Assembly: GCF_009914725.1 (NCBI RefSeq)
Contig: NZ_JAAAWJ010000005.1
Coordinates: forward strand, 1 to 57,813
Reading direction: 5' to 3'
Length of the DNA: 57,813 nucleotides
Origin: Methanogenium sp. MK-MG
Lineage (GTDB): Archaea; Halobacteriota; Methanomicrobia; Methanomicrobiales; Methanomicrobiaceae
Shown: piece by piece, positions 26,596-36,279 of the stretch
How the letters are laid out: each line of letters opens with the position of its first letter
Numbering within the stretch: the stretch's first letter is position 1
The notes under the pieces: model-generated
The model's input: only the letters and a program-made list of their open reading frames with translations
Told to the model about the DNA's origin: nothing
The model's database searches: none
Translations under genes and position numbers: made by a program

Positions 26596-28392
26596 TCATT
26601 CTTCGTCCGCCTTCGAGAGTGCGGTAAGTTTCCCGGTGTATGATCGAAGAATGTCACTTGTCGTCAGAAATCCAACACACCTTCCGTCAGCATCAGTTAC
26701 CGGGAAGTGATGAACGCTGTTCTCTGCCATCTGCCGAAGCACCACATCCAGTGTCTGATCCGGTGACGTCGTCATTACATCCTTTGTCATACACTCACCC
26801 ACCGGACGATCCGTTTCTCCCAGGTGGTAATTCGGAAGATCGCCAACGGTCACAATACCCACAAGGACACCTGCACGGGTCACCGGATAACCGGTGTGCC
26901 TTGTCTGGTTCATCAGGTTCACCACCTCTTCAGTGGACGCTTCCGGCGAGAGTGTGATCACCTGCTTACCCGGAACCATCGCTTCTCCCACAGTGATCAT
27001 CTGGGCAATGTCCATGTGGTATTCACCACGGTGGGCGTTGGAATCAAGCTTTGTTTTTGCCTGTGCCCGGAATATCGTGTCTTTGGATGTTACGATGTAG
27101 GAGATGGCAACTGCCACCATCGCCGGAGGGAGCAGGGAATAATTATGAGTCATCTCAATAACCATGATCAGCACGGAAATCGGTGCGTTCGCCACCCCGC
27201 CAAAGAGGGCGATCATACCCACCACCGCGAAGGCAGGAACCGCCGTGATGCCCACAAGCGAGGGAAAACATAGATGAAGAATCATACCAACCGCGGCACC
27301 TGCTGACCCGCCAATCGTCAGACCCGGTGCAAAGACACCACCGGATCCCCCCGACCCGATGGTAAAGGAGGTCATGAAAATCTTTACAAACGGGATCATG
27401 ATCAGCACAGACAGCGGGACCATGTTATACATCATCAGCTGAAGGAATCCATAACCCGACCCGATACTTCCAAGAGCCACCATCCGGGTTTCCGGGGCAA
27501 GGTACCAGAATATAACGAAGACGACGCCGATAAAGAACGCACCGGTCATGGGTTTGAGTTTTTTCGGAAGTCCGTGACGGGTGAAAAAGTCTGTGAAGAG
27601 ATCTCTGGTGCCGTAGAACGAATGGCAGTAGAGTTTTCCCAGCAGACCACAGACAACACCCAGCAGCGCGAAAAACGGTATCTGCCAGACGGTCCAGGTT
27701 ATTGAGACCGTACCAAATACCGGATCGAATCCTTCTAAGATGCCAAAGATAGAATACCCGATCACTGAGGCAATAAACGCAGGAATGATGGCAGCGGACT
27801 CGAAATCACGGGTGTATAGAATCTCTGCGGCGAGAATCGCCCCTCCAAGGGGTGCCTTAAATATCGTCCCGATACCCGCACCAATGCCGGTGGCAATCGC
27901 AATGCGCCGGTACTTCATGGAAAGGCCGAGTTTATCAGCCACCAGCGATCCAAACCCGGCGGATATCTGCGCTGTCGGCCCCTCACGCCCTGCGCTTCCT
28001 CCTGTCGAGATTGTGATGATAGAAGCGACGGCCTTCACAAGAGGTACGCGCCGCCGAATTTCCCCGGTGCCGTGAAAAGCGGTAATCGCGGCATCAGTCC
28101 CGTGCCCTTCTGCTTCAGGCGCAAAGGTATAGACCAGGTAGCCTGAAATCAGTGCACCAATGCAGATAATCGGAAGGAACAGGAATCCAACCTCAGGTGG
28201 GGCCCATGAGGCAATCTCTATAATGGATGCCCCCTCTGCGGGGAAATCATACCCCCAGAGGTACTTCATTACAAAGAGACCTCCATACTTCAGGCCGCTA
28301 TAGAAGAGATAGGCACCAAAACCAGAGATTATTCCAACAACAACTCCGATGACCAGAATTTTCTGAAAATCAGAGGTAATATATTTGCCCAC
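26596..28392 (-). CDS. ClC chloride channel/antiporter with CBS pair
   Basis: A 598-residue membrane protein. The ClC core (residues 15-440) has the ion-selectivity motifs G-S-A-G-R-E-G-P and G-G-S-G-G-V-F-A-P, and a helix-N-like A-V-V-G-M. Where proton-coupled ClCs carry a gating glutamate (GREGP), the E is present. A linker follows, then two CBS domains (about 465-590) that usually sense adenine nucleotides or energy charge. It moves chloride, perhaps with protons, for pH or osmotic balance. Confidence 0.92.
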   Translation of the reverse strand: MGKYITSDFQKILVIGVVVGIISGFGAYLFYSGLKYGGLFVMKYLWGYDFPAEGASIIEIASWAPPEVGFLFLPIICIGALISGYLVYTFAPEAEGHGTDAAITAFHGTGEIRRRVPLVKAVASIITISTGGSAGREGPTAQISAGFGSLVADKLGLSMKYRRIAIATGIGAGIGTIFKAPLGGAILAAEILYTRDFESAAIIPAFIASVIGYSIFGILEGFDPVFGTVSITWTVWQIPFFALLGVVCGLLGKLYCHSFYGTRDLFTDFFTRHGLPKKLKPMTGAFFIGVVFVIFWYLAPETRMVALGSIGSGYGFLQLMMYNMVPLSVLIMIPFVKIFMTSFTIGSGGSGGVFAPGLTIGGSAGAAVGMILHLCFPSLVGITAVPAFAVVGMIALFGGVANAPISVLIMVIEMTHNYSLLPPAMVAVAISYIVTSKDTIFRAQAKTKLDSNAHRGEYHMDIAQMITVGEAMVPGKQVITLSPEASTEEVVNLMNQTRHTGYPVTRAGVLVGIVTVGDLPNYHLGETDRPVGECMTKDVMTTSPDQTLDVVLRQMAENSVHHFPVTDADGRCVGFLTTSDILRSYTGKLTALSKADEE

Positions 28393-28734
28393 CCAGACGA
28401 CACCTTCTTTTCCTGGATTACTATACGGGAAAAGGATAATTCAATGATTTGGTTTTCTCTAACTTCTGCACCGCCGGACCGGATAGTCTGCTGCCTCCGG
28501 TCAACGGGTGGTATGGGATCGTGACTGAGTCGCATTTATTGCACTACGTTCTGTCTTCCAGGATGATTCTCTTTCCGGAAGACGAGAAAGCGCCTTACTT
28601 GTGCGGTAACTCATTCCCTGACCCCCTTCAGAGATTTACCTTTCATCCTGGCCGGAATACTTTCCAGGAATATTTGTAATACGAACCTTCACTCCAATAT
28701 TTCCAATTATGAGCTCAGAAAGGTGCTGATCTTC

Positions 28735-28804
28735 TGCTTCCTGCAAAGACGACGCAGCGGTCCGGGCCGATATCCCCGGAGAGAGCTGAGACCTCCTCTC
28801 TCCC
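28735..28804 (-). pseudogene. fragment of a second aminotransferase gene
   Basis: On the minus strand this stretch reads R-E-E-V-S-A-L-S-G-D-I-G-P-D-R-C-V-V-F-A-G, against R-E-E-I-S-A-V-S-G-D-I-G-P-D-L-C-V-V-F-A-G in the aminotransferase at 25393-26511. DNA similarity is obvious over about 70 bases. The rest of the gene is gone. No other gene is seen in 28393-28930. Confidence 0.7.
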
Positions 28805-28967
28805 GGTATATCGCCGACATATCCATTAAATAAAACCCCATCCAAATAAAATCAGGTATTTTGTACTATGACCAAAGACGAAAATGCAAAAAATGACACC
28901 GGGGTCTCATCCTACACCTGTGTCAATTCATTTTTCTTTCGTTTTTTTAGCTTTATCAGCTTTAGAT

Positions 28968-29002
28968 AGGGCTCCGGACAGAAACTAAAATCCGGCAGCC
29001 CT
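28968..29002 (+). promoter_or_regulatory. long stem-loop in the leader of the symporter operon
   Basis: An 11-base-pair stem with one bulged C: AGGGCT-CCGGA at 28968-28978 pairs with TCCGG-c-AGCCCT at 28991-29002, around a 12-base A-rich loop. It lies 43 bases upstream of the first ATG of the symporter operon. A T-run at 28931-28958 precedes it and could end a transcript from the left. It may be a regulatory leader, an RNA-protein site or a stability element. Confidence 0.5.
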
Positions 29003-29045
29003 TGTATTTTCGGGTCATCATTCTCAATACCGTGAGGTTTTTACT

Positions 29046-29177
29046 ATGTTTGGTATTTCAGATCCAGGGATATGGGTAGGATACCTGCTGTCATTTCTCC
29101 TGACAGCAGTCTGTATAGCGTACGGCATAATAAACTGGAAAAACGGCTCTGACGAGGGTTCTGAAGATGGCAGTTGA
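29046..29177 (+). CDS. symporter small accessory protein
   Basis: A 43-residue single-helix membrane protein: a short exterior start (M-F-G-I-S-D-P-G-I-W), a hydrophobic helix of about 20 residues, then N-W-K-N-G and an acidic tail. Proteins of this pattern sit directly before sodium:solute symporter genes in methanogens and are named symporter small accessory proteins. Its last 11 bases overlap the symporter start. GTGAGG 29031-29036 is a suitable ribosome site. It probably stabilises or tunes the transporter. Confidence 0.75.
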   Translation: MFGISDPGIWVGYLLSFLLTAVCIAYGIINWKNGSDEGSEDGS

Positions 29178-30723
29178 CACACTGATGTTTGCCGTAATCA
29201 CCCTTGTCTATCTGGGTGTGGTAATCTTTCTCGGTTACATCGGCTACCGTCAGACAAAAGGGAGCGATGATTACCTGGTCGCCGGAAGAAAAATCAACCC
29301 TGTCGTTCTGGCACTCTCATACGGTGCAACATTCATAAGCACGTCTGCAATCGTTGGATTTGGCGGCATATCGGCCCAGCTTGGCATGGGGCTTGTGTGG
29401 CTGACCGTACTCTGCATCGGTGTGGGCGTTCTTGTGGCATTCATCCTCTTTGGGAAGAAGACACGAAGCCTCGGTCATAAAACAGGCGCCCTCACCTATC
29501 CTGATCTCTTAGGAAAATGTTATCAGTCAGCATTCATCAGAAAAATAACTGCTCTCATCATCATTGTCAGTATGCCGATATACACTGCTGCAATTCTCAT
29601 CGGTGGTGCACGGTTTATCGAGGCGACACTCTCCATACCCTATGACACCGCACTTCTTGCATTTGCGGCGGTTGTAGCGCTCTATGTTGTACTCGGCGGA
29701 CTTATCGCGGTGATGTACACCGATGCCCTCCAGGGTGCGATCATGTTTATCGGCATGACAATTCTTCTTGTCCTGACATACACATACCTCGGCGGAGTCG
29801 TTGTGGCAAACTCCGCACTCGATACACTTGCACCCCTTGTTCCGGAGAACCTTGCAGCAGCCGGTATGACGGGCTGGGCGTCAATGCCTGAGTTTTTGTC
29901 GCCGATATGGCTGACCATGATCACCACCATGGTTCTCGGCGTGGGCATCGGTGTTCTTGCCCAGCCGCAGCTTGCAGTCCGCTTCATGACGGTGAAAGAC
30001 AGCCGCTCCATTCATCGGGCAGTGCTGATCGGCGGGCCGTTTGTTCTTATGATGACATGTGTTGCATTCACGGTAGGGCCCCTGACAAACGTCTGGTTTA
30101 TGCAGAAAAACGGAATGCTTGCATTTGATGCCGCCGGAGGAAATGTTGACAGCATCATACCGCTCTACATCAACTCCGCAATGCCGGATCTCTTCATCAT
30201 CATCTTCATGCTCGCACTCCTGGCAGCGGCGATGTCTACCTTAAGTTCCCTGTTCCACACGATGGGAACGACCATAGGATACGACTTAAATCCCTTGGTT
30301 AAGAACAGAAAGCCCTCAATGAAGGCGATTCAGCTTGGAACGCTCGCCATGATTGTGGTAAGCACCGTTGTTGCCTATGCACTTCCCGAAAATATCATTG
30401 CACGGGCGACGGTCATATTCATGGGACTCTGTGCAGCGTCCTTTATTCCGGCATTTGCCCATGCATTATATGCAGAAAAACCCTCGGTATCGGCTGCAAA
30501 AGTGAGCATTACAGCAGGCGCTCTGTCATGGTTTTTGTGGACTGCATTCGTTCACGTAAAGGAGTCATCTGTTCTCGGCATATCAGATGCCCTTTTTGGG
30601 GTGCAGTCCGTTCTTCCGATGCCATGGGGAGTGGTGAACCCGATCGTCATTGCCCTCCCCATATCAGCCGTTGCCCTTCTGGCAGTTCTGGTTATTCAGA
30701 AGAGAGCATCCACCACCTCCTGA
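29167..30723 (+). CDS. sodium:solute symporter (SSS family)
   Basis: A 518-residue transporter with about 13 membrane helices of the SSS/LeuT fold. The start has G-Y-I-G-Y-R-Q-T-K-G-S-D-D-Y-L-V-A-G-R and then L-S-Y-G-A-T-F-I-S-T-S-A, the sodium-site region, and A-A-M-S-T-L-S-S marks helix 8 with the second Na+ ligand. Substrate unknown; pantothenate, proline, acetate and similar solutes are usual. It is coupled to the 43-residue partner upstream. A T-run directly at the stop is a plausible terminator. Confidence 0.9.
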   Translation: MAVDTLMFAVITLVYLGVVIFLGYIGYRQTKGSDDYLVAGRKINPVVLALSYGATFISTSAIVGFGGISAQLGMGLVWLTVLCIGVGVLVAFILFGKKTRSLGHKTGALTYPDLLGKCYQSAFIRKITALIIIVSMPIYTAAILIGGARFIEATLSIPYDTALLAFAAVVALYVVLGGLIAVMYTDALQGAIMFIGMTILLVLTYTYLGGVVVANSALDTLAPLVPENLAAAGMTGWASMPEFLSPIWLTMITTMVLGVGIGVLAQPQLAVRFMTVKDSRSIHRAVLIGGPFVLMMTCVAFTVGPLTNVWFMQKNGMLAFDAAGGNVDSIIPLYINSAMPDLFIIIFMLALLAAAMSTLSSLFHTMGTTIGYDLNPLVKNRKPSMKAIQLGTLAMIVVSTVVAYALPENIIARATVIFMGLCAASFIPAFAHALYAEKPSVSAAKVSITAGALSWFLWTAFVHVKESSVLGISDALFGVQSVLPMPWGVVNPIVIALPISAVALLAVLVIQKRASTTS

Positions 30724-30901
30724 TTTTTTGATTGAAAGATGTCGTTTGGCTGGGATGGATTATTCTCCTCCACTCCCGCCACCCTTATTCCGTATCACCT
30801 CCCCCATCCTCTCACGGCAGGGGGACTGGCATGAATCCGGACGAACCCAAAACAACAGAGACACCATCCAACCCGCAGAGGAGGTAAAACGAATAGTAAC
30901 A

Positions 30902-30943
30902 AAAAGAATAAAAAAAGGTAAAATGACGGCGGGAATCGCCGCC
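30902..30943 (-). terminator. terminator of the flavoprotein gene
   Basis: Reading the minus strand, a GC stem (GGCGG/CCGCC, plus-strand 30928-30932 and 30939-30943) touches the stop codon, and is followed by T-rich DNA down to 30902. Stem plus U-tract suggests termination here. Confidence 0.5.
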
Positions 30944-31518
30944 TATGCCGTGATCTTCTTCAGCACCCACGCCATATTCTTCCCGAGGTCCACCATCGTC
31001 TTCCGACCCTCCTGGTCACTGTCCACGTCACCGGGGTTCAGGCCGACGCCCATATTCCAGTAGGATGAACCGACCGTCACCATCCCCGATATGCCGAAGA
31101 GATGGTTGATGGAGTCATAGACATGGATAGCGCCTGCACGGCGGACCGCCACCACCGCCGCACCTGCCTTCCGGTTGAGGAGACCTCCGTTTGCGAGAGC
31201 GACAAAGCCTGCCCGGTCGATGAGTGCCTTTGTCTCCGGTGTCAGGTCGGCAAAATAGGTCGGACTGCCGATGATGATGCCGTCTGCCGCAAACATCTTC
31301 TCCATCCATTCGTTCACCGGGTCGCCTGTGATGACACACCTCTGGTCCAGCATCTCCGCACACTTCATGCAGGCCGTGCAGCCGTGCACACTCCTGCCTC
31401 CCACCTGGACGATCTCGGTCTCAATACCCTCATCTTCGAGAGTCTCACAGACCATCCGCAACAGGCGGATGGTATTGCCGCCTCTTCTCGGGCTTCCGTT
31501 AAATGCTACAACCTTCAT
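30943..31518 (-). CDS. isf: iron-sulfur flavoprotein
   Basis: A 191-residue flavodoxin-fold protein. FMN loop N-G-S-P-R-R-G-G-N-T near residue 7; cluster ligands C47, C50, C53 and C61, a CX2CX2CX7C motif within the family range; flavin contact G-S-P-T-Y-F-A. I chose ATG 31518, with GGTGGAG six bases upstream, over an in-frame ATG seven codons earlier. It transfers electrons between ferredoxin-like donors and FMN. It is the third clear iron-sulfur flavoprotein in the window. Confidence 0.87.
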   Translation of the reverse strand: MKVVAFNGSPRRGGNTIRLLRMVCETLEDEGIETEIVQVGGRSVHGCTACMKCAEMLDQRCVITGDPVNEWMEKMFAADGIIIGSPTYFADLTPETKALIDRAGFVALANGGLLNRKAGAAVVAVRRAGAIHVYDSINHLFGISGMVTVGSSYWNMGVGLNPGDVDSDQEGRKTMVDLGKNMAWVLKKITA

Positions 31519-31725
31519 CTGGATCTCCACCTGATACATCTAAAAAGTGGTATTTAATCGTATGGTATCCCCGGCTCATGACAAAGAATCCATTTTCTGA
31601 ACCATAAACCAGCTGGGGAATCGTTGAATCTCCTGAATTGCGGGGGAAGATACCGGTGATGAAACAGGCGAAAGCGGAGAAGAAACAAAAAAGGGATGGT
31701 GAGAGCAGGGGATGTGATATCCGGA

Positions 31726-32385
31726 TTACCACCCGAAGATCGCACTGATGACGGTGTCCATTACCCCGCCGTAGTTTGTCGCAAAGAGGACCATCCCGAG
31801 TGAAAGGACAATTAATACGGCAAAGATCACCGGGTTCCATGCGAGGACTTTCTTCCCATCCAGCACACTGATAGGCAGCATATTGAAGAAGGCAATCATA
31901 CCGTTCACCGAGAGGCCCATCGTACCGATGATAATGACCGGCAGTGTCTGCACGGCAAATCCTGCGACAAGAATCGCAAAGAAGAGCACTCCAAGACAGA
32001 GGTTCACCACCGGGCCTGCTGCAGAGATGATGCCGTTCTCTTTTTTACTCATATCACGGCCGGGCTGTCCATAGATGACTGTTGCCCCCGGTGCGGCAAA
32101 GACCACACCCACAAGGGCGGCGAGTGCCACACCCATGAGAAGCATCCCGTTGTCCTTCCTGAATGCCGCATAATAGCCAAACTTCATCGCCGTGAATTTG
32201 TGTGCCATCTCGTGGAGAATGAAAGCGGCACCCACGGTGATGACCGATATGATGAATATGAATACCAGGTCTGTCCACGTATCCCAGCCCCCGCGGATAA
32301 ATACGAGGGTGAACGCGAGAGCAAGCGCGAGACACGCAATGCTCAGGTCCTTGCGTTCCTCGCGGTTAATTTTATCGGTGATCAT
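31726..32385 (-). CDS. site-2-protease-like M50 metalloprotease
   Basis: A 219-residue membrane protein with about six helices. The zinc motif H58-E-x-x-H62 (H-E-M-A-H) lies at the end of a hydrophobic segment, and the third ligand D176 is in N-M-L-P-I-S-V-L-D-G. It cuts substrates within the membrane or is a housekeeping peptidase; there is no PDZ or CBS domain. No ribosome site is seen upstream, so a leaderless message is possible. Diverges from chorismate mutase. Confidence 0.85.
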   Translation of the reverse strand: MITDKINREERKDLSIACLALALAFTLVFIRGGWDTWTDLVFIFIISVITVGAAFILHEMAHKFTAMKFGYYAAFRKDNGMLLMGVALAALVGVVFAAPGATVIYGQPGRDMSKKENGIISAAGPVVNLCLGVLFFAILVAGFAVQTLPVIIIGTMGLSVNGMIAFFNMLPISVLDGKKVLAWNPVIFAVLIVLSLGMVLFATNYGGVMDTVISAIFGW

Positions 32386-32493
32386 GAATGAGTATATTTT
32401 TTCACTCCTCTGTATTCAATACGTCGTTACCTGCCGCATGCCACCTGATCAGAAGAGATCCTTTTTTACGTTCCGGGCAGAAGAGAAGATAGT

Positions 32494-32778
32494 ATGACAC
32501 TTGAAAGCGTCCGTGATGAGATCTGCCGTATTGACTACGCGTTAATAGACCTCATCGCAGAACGCCAGCACCTCGCGGCAGCGGTAATCGGAGAGAAACA
32601 CCAGACCGGTGCTCCGGTAAAAGACCGGGAGCAGCACGCCCGTGTGCTGAACCGGGCCTTTGAGTATGCCGTCACCCGCAATATTGACCCGGTGGAAGTG
32701 CGGAAAATCTTTGAGATCCTCATTGCGATGAACGAAGAGCGGCAGCGGGAATATTCCGGAGAAGGAAACCTTCCCTGA
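32494..32778 (+). CDS. aroQ: chorismate mutase (AroQ type)
   Basis: A 94-residue, three-helix enzyme: first helix with R-D-E-I-C-R-I-D-Y-A-L-I-D-L-I-A-E-R, then K-H-Q-T-G and V-K-D-R-E-Q, and a last helix with F-E-I-L-I. These match AroQ, where the R and K contact chorismate. It makes prephenate for phenylalanine and tyrosine. It is monofunctional, with no prephenate dehydrogenase or dehydratase attached. Confidence 0.88.
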   Translation: MTLESVRDEICRIDYALIDLIAERQHLAAAVIGEKHQTGAPVKDREQHARVLNRAFEYAVTRNIDPVEVRKIFEILIAMNEERQREYSGEGNLP

Positions 32779-32800
32779 TCTCCACCGGCTTCTCTCCCAC

Positions 32801-35353
32801 TCACTTCTTCTTCATATCAAAATGATAATGTTTGCGCAGGAAATGCCGTATCTTCTCTGATTCCAGGCACCGCTGATCCAGACGGCAGACGATACTGTCA
32901 ATCTCCTCTACCTGCGCTGCCATGGTATCATAATACGCTGCGTCCCCGTTTCCTGCCAGCCCCAGGATGACCTGCAGGGGATTTCGTATGTGGTCATTGA
33001 GAATTGAGAGTTCCTCCATGTTCCGCTCGATCTGTGAGAGGGCCTCTCTCTTCTGCTCTTCAAGACGCCGGGACCGGATGCCGTAGGCGACATCATTGGC
33101 AAGCACCTGCAGGGTGGTCAGTTCCTGTTCTGTGACCATCGCAGAGGGCCGGATATAAACCGAGAGCACGCCCTCCACCTGGTCGCCTGCAATCATCGGG
33201 AGGACAAAGACATCAATCTCTTCAGCAGTGCCTGCCTCTGCGTCCCCCACCGTCCACGGGGAATAACTCACCATCTTTGATGCAACTGCCTCCTTTGGCG
33301 CAGGTGATCTGCTGATAAACGCCGCATTCGTCTCCCGGAATGTTGGTGATGAAATTCCGGAGATGATAATGTCCCCATCATGGCAAAGGGCGAGGGAGAC
33401 GACATAATACCGGTCAAGGCGGCTGAACTCCGTGCAGGCAGCAGACAACAGATGGGTCGTATCATTCTCATATATGATGAGCTGGATGATCCCGTTTGCA
33501 ACGGAGATCAGGCGTTCAGACTGGTTCTTTCCGGTCTCATCAGTGATGGAGACTGCCAGCTGGTAACTGTCAGGAATAAACGAGAGCGTAACGCGGGTAT
33601 CGTGCACCATGCCATCGCCGTCCACCAGGCCAACAGATGGCAACGTGCGGGGAGGCACGGTCCCTGCAAACATCTGGACAGCATTCTCGCGGAACCCGAT
33701 GCGGTCCTCGCTGACCACCAGATCTGCAAAGCTATATTCCCCGCTGAGAAGCATGCCGAGGGGATAACCCACCAGTTCAGCACCGGTACGGTTGGTATTC
33801 ACGATGGTGCCGTCAGCGTTCAAAAGGAACATGCCGGTCCCTGTATTCTCAAAGACCGTGCGGTACATCATCTCTGACCGGTTCAGCGCATTTTCCACGC
33901 CCCGCTGTTCGGTGAGGTCCGCCACCAGCACCCGCAGCCCGGTGACAATACTTTTCTCTGTCATCCGACGGCAGTAGACCATGGCAGGGAACCGTGTTCC
34001 GTCCTGCCGGACCCCGGTAAACTCATTGCTGAGAATGGTATCCTTTACAAGACAGACCTGGAACATTTCCCGCAGTTCAGGATGCTCACCGGATGAGATG
34101 AGGGCAAAGATAGTGAGCCCTTCCATCCAGTCCGCCTCATCATAGCCAAAGAATGGGTCTGTGGTCATGTTTCTGAAGATAATACCTCCATTAGCCTCCA
34201 CTTCAAAGGCCGGCACTGGAAGAAAATCAGCAAAGTCACGGGACCGTCGCTCACTCTCAGTCAGGGCCTTCTGGGCAGTCACCCATGCAGTGATGTCACG
34301 CATCGCGAGCACAAACAGTGTCTCACCATGCAGCTCATAAGAGGAGATGGCCACTTCCACAGGAAACCGGGCACCGCCCTTTCCCCGTGCCCGGACCTCA
34401 ATATGACCGTCAGTGATGCCGACACGTCCCGCCTCCATTGCGGTGGAGAGGTAGGAGAGAGTATCCGGGAAGAGATCCTTTACCCGGTGCGACTGCATCT
34501 CTGCGATGGAATACCCGAATATCACACATCCATACTGGTTCACATCCAGTATCTGCCCCGGCATCCCGTCATCGTCACAGGTGCCGATGATAAGGCACTC
34601 CCGCGCATTGGAAAAGACTGCCTTCAGGGTCTCCACATGTTTGGTGAGTGCCGTTTCTGCCTCCCGGAGTGCGGTGATATCACGGCCAATCGTAATCGAC
34701 CCGGAGACGGTGCCGTCTGTCGTGTAGTGGGCATGTACATTCCACTGCACCACATGGTCATGCCCGTCACCGCCGGCAGCCACTGACTCTATCATCCCCG
34801 CAGGGTGCTCCGGGCTGAGGGAGGAGAAAAATTCCTCCATTCCCACCGCACCATCCCTGAAGAATGCAGGGATGTATGTCTTTCCGGTGATGGCTGCAGG
34901 TGTAATGCCCGCAAGGCTGCAGTAGGCGTCATTCACATACGCAACCGTGCCTGCCCCGGTCATCCAGAGCAGAGGATCACTCACACTGCCGACCAGGCGG
35001 GAGAAACGCCGTTCCTCGTCGTGCAGCTGTACAGAGAGGTACGAGACGAGCAGACTGACCGCGACAAAGAGTGCCACTCTCCCGGCAACCATGAAGATGA
35101 TCAGGAAAGGGCTGCCAAATCCTACCACAATAAGCAGATAGCAGAGGCCGACACCTACTGCAAAGAGAGGAACTTTCCGGTGAAACCAGTAGGCCTCCAG
35201 GATGATCGGGATATAGAAGAGATGGGCCAGCAGAATCGTGACCCCGGCGGAGATACCTGCCGTCACCACCACAAATGAGAGGAACGTCAGGCAGGCAATA
35301 ACAGTACATCTCATTGCCCTTTGAGAATCCTGGCCGTTTCCCGCCATACTCAT
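32801..35353 (-). CDS. PAS/GAF sensor protein with His box but no ATPase domain
   Basis: An 850-residue sensor. N-terminal membrane helices (about 18-110) are followed by four PAS domains (about 115-235, 240-365, 370-490, 495-610) and a GAF domain (about 620-780). The end has a helical dimerisation region whose H-box reads L-N-D-H-I-R-N-P-L-Q-V-I-L-G, close to histidine-kinase boxes, but only about 60 residues follow. The N, G1 and G2 boxes of an ATPase are absent, so it cannot phosphorylate itself in the normal way. It may act with another kinase as a phosphoacceptor or dimer partner. No adjacent regulator. Confidence 0.8.
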   Translation of the reverse strand: MSMAGNGQDSQRAMRCTVIACLTFLSFVVVTAGISAGVTILLAHLFYIPIILEAYWFHRKVPLFAVGVGLCYLLIVVGFGSPFLIIFMVAGRVALFVAVSLLVSYLSVQLHDEERRFSRLVGSVSDPLLWMTGAGTVAYVNDAYCSLAGITPAAITGKTYIPAFFRDGAVGMEEFFSSLSPEHPAGMIESVAAGGDGHDHVVQWNVHAHYTTDGTVSGSITIGRDITALREAETALTKHVETLKAVFSNARECLIIGTCDDDGMPGQILDVNQYGCVIFGYSIAEMQSHRVKDLFPDTLSYLSTAMEAGRVGITDGHIEVRARGKGGARFPVEVAISSYELHGETLFVLAMRDITAWVTAQKALTESERRSRDFADFLPVPAFEVEANGGIIFRNMTTDPFFGYDEADWMEGLTIFALISSGEHPELREMFQVCLVKDTILSNEFTGVRQDGTRFPAMVYCRRMTEKSIVTGLRVLVADLTEQRGVENALNRSEMMYRTVFENTGTGMFLLNADGTIVNTNRTGAELVGYPLGMLLSGEYSFADLVVSEDRIGFRENAVQMFAGTVPPRTLPSVGLVDGDGMVHDTRVTLSFIPDSYQLAVSITDETGKNQSERLISVANGIIQLIIYENDTTHLLSAACTEFSRLDRYYVVSLALCHDGDIIISGISSPTFRETNAAFISRSPAPKEAVASKMVSYSPWTVGDAEAGTAEEIDVFVLPMIAGDQVEGVLSVYIRPSAMVTEQELTTLQVLANDVAYGIRSRRLEEQKREALSQIERNMEELSILNDHIRNPLQVILGLAGNGDAAYYDTMAAQVEEIDSIVCRLDQRCLESEKIRHFLRKHYHFDMKKK

Positions 35354-35406
35354 ATGACATTTTCAGCCATACTGAAATAAATAGGTGCCGAAGCGGTATT
35401 TCCGCT

Positions 35407-36279
35407 TCAGGGCAGGTGAATCATCGTTCCAACACCATTATCGGTGAATAGTTCCAGGAGCAGATTGTGTTCACGGTTGCCGTTGATGATATGTGCCGAC
35501 CGGACACCGTGGTTCAGCGCATACAGGCATGAATCCAGTTTCGGGATCATCCCGCCCACGATGGTCCCGTCGGTGATGAGTGATTCTGCCTCCTGTACCG
35601 TGAGACGCTGGTAGGTGCGGGTTCGGTTCGCATTCATCACGCCATCTATATCTGAGAGGTTTATGAGTTTGTCAGCATTCAGGGCGACCGCTATCTCCCC
35701 TGCGGCGGTGTCGGCATTGACATTGAGGGAATGTCCCTTCCGGTCGATTGCGACCGGAGCGACTACAGGGATGTAGTGGTTTTCCAGCAGGACTTCAAGA
35801 ATACGGGGATTGACCTCATCGATATCACCGACAAGCCCGAGGTCGACCTCATGTGAGGTTTCATCAACCATCACCGTCTTTGTCCCTGTCTTGCGGGCAA
35901 TGAGCAGTTTGCCGTCATTACCGGAGATACCTACCCCAAGGGCACCGAACTTCGCGATGTCAGAGACGATATTGTCGTTTATCTTGCCCACAAGCACCAT
36001 CTGGGCAATCTCCATCGTCTCGGTGTCTGTTATACGCAGACCTGCCACAAACTTCGGTTTCTTGCCCATTGCCTCCATCTTCTCGGTGATCTCCGGCCCG
36101 CCGCCGTGGACGAGGACGACGTTTATTCCCACATACCGCAGCAGTACGACGTCCTGGATGACGGTATCGAGGATCGTATGGTCCACCATTGCATGCCCGC
36201 CAAGTTTGATCACGATGGTCTTCCCGTGGAACTTCTGGATGTAGGGCATCGCCTCCATCAGCACATCTTCGCGTTTCAT
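35407..36279 (-). CDS. argB: acetylglutamate kinase
   Basis: A 290-residue amino-acid kinase that phosphorylates N-acetylglutamate in arginine synthesis. K-L-G-G-H-A-M, H-G-G-G-P-E-I near residue 65 and [10 protein letters not shown] near 195 are the ATP and substrate loops. It overlaps argJ by four bases (ATGA), and is last of the argC-CBS-argJ-argB run. Confidence 0.95.
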   Translation of the reverse strand: MKREDVLMEAMPYIQKFHGKTIVIKLGGHAMVDHTILDTVIQDVVLLRYVGINVVLVHGGGPEITEKMEAMGKKPKFVAGLRITDTETMEIAQMVLVGKINDNIVSDIAKFGALGVGISGNDGKLLIARKTGTKTVMVDETSHEVDLGLVGDIDEVNPRILEVLLENHYIPVVAPVAIDRKGHSLNVNADTAAGEIAVALNADKLINLSDIDGVMNANRTRTYQRLTVQEAESLITDGTIVGGMIPKLDSCLYALNHGVRSAHIINGNREHNLLLELFTDNGVGTMIHLP

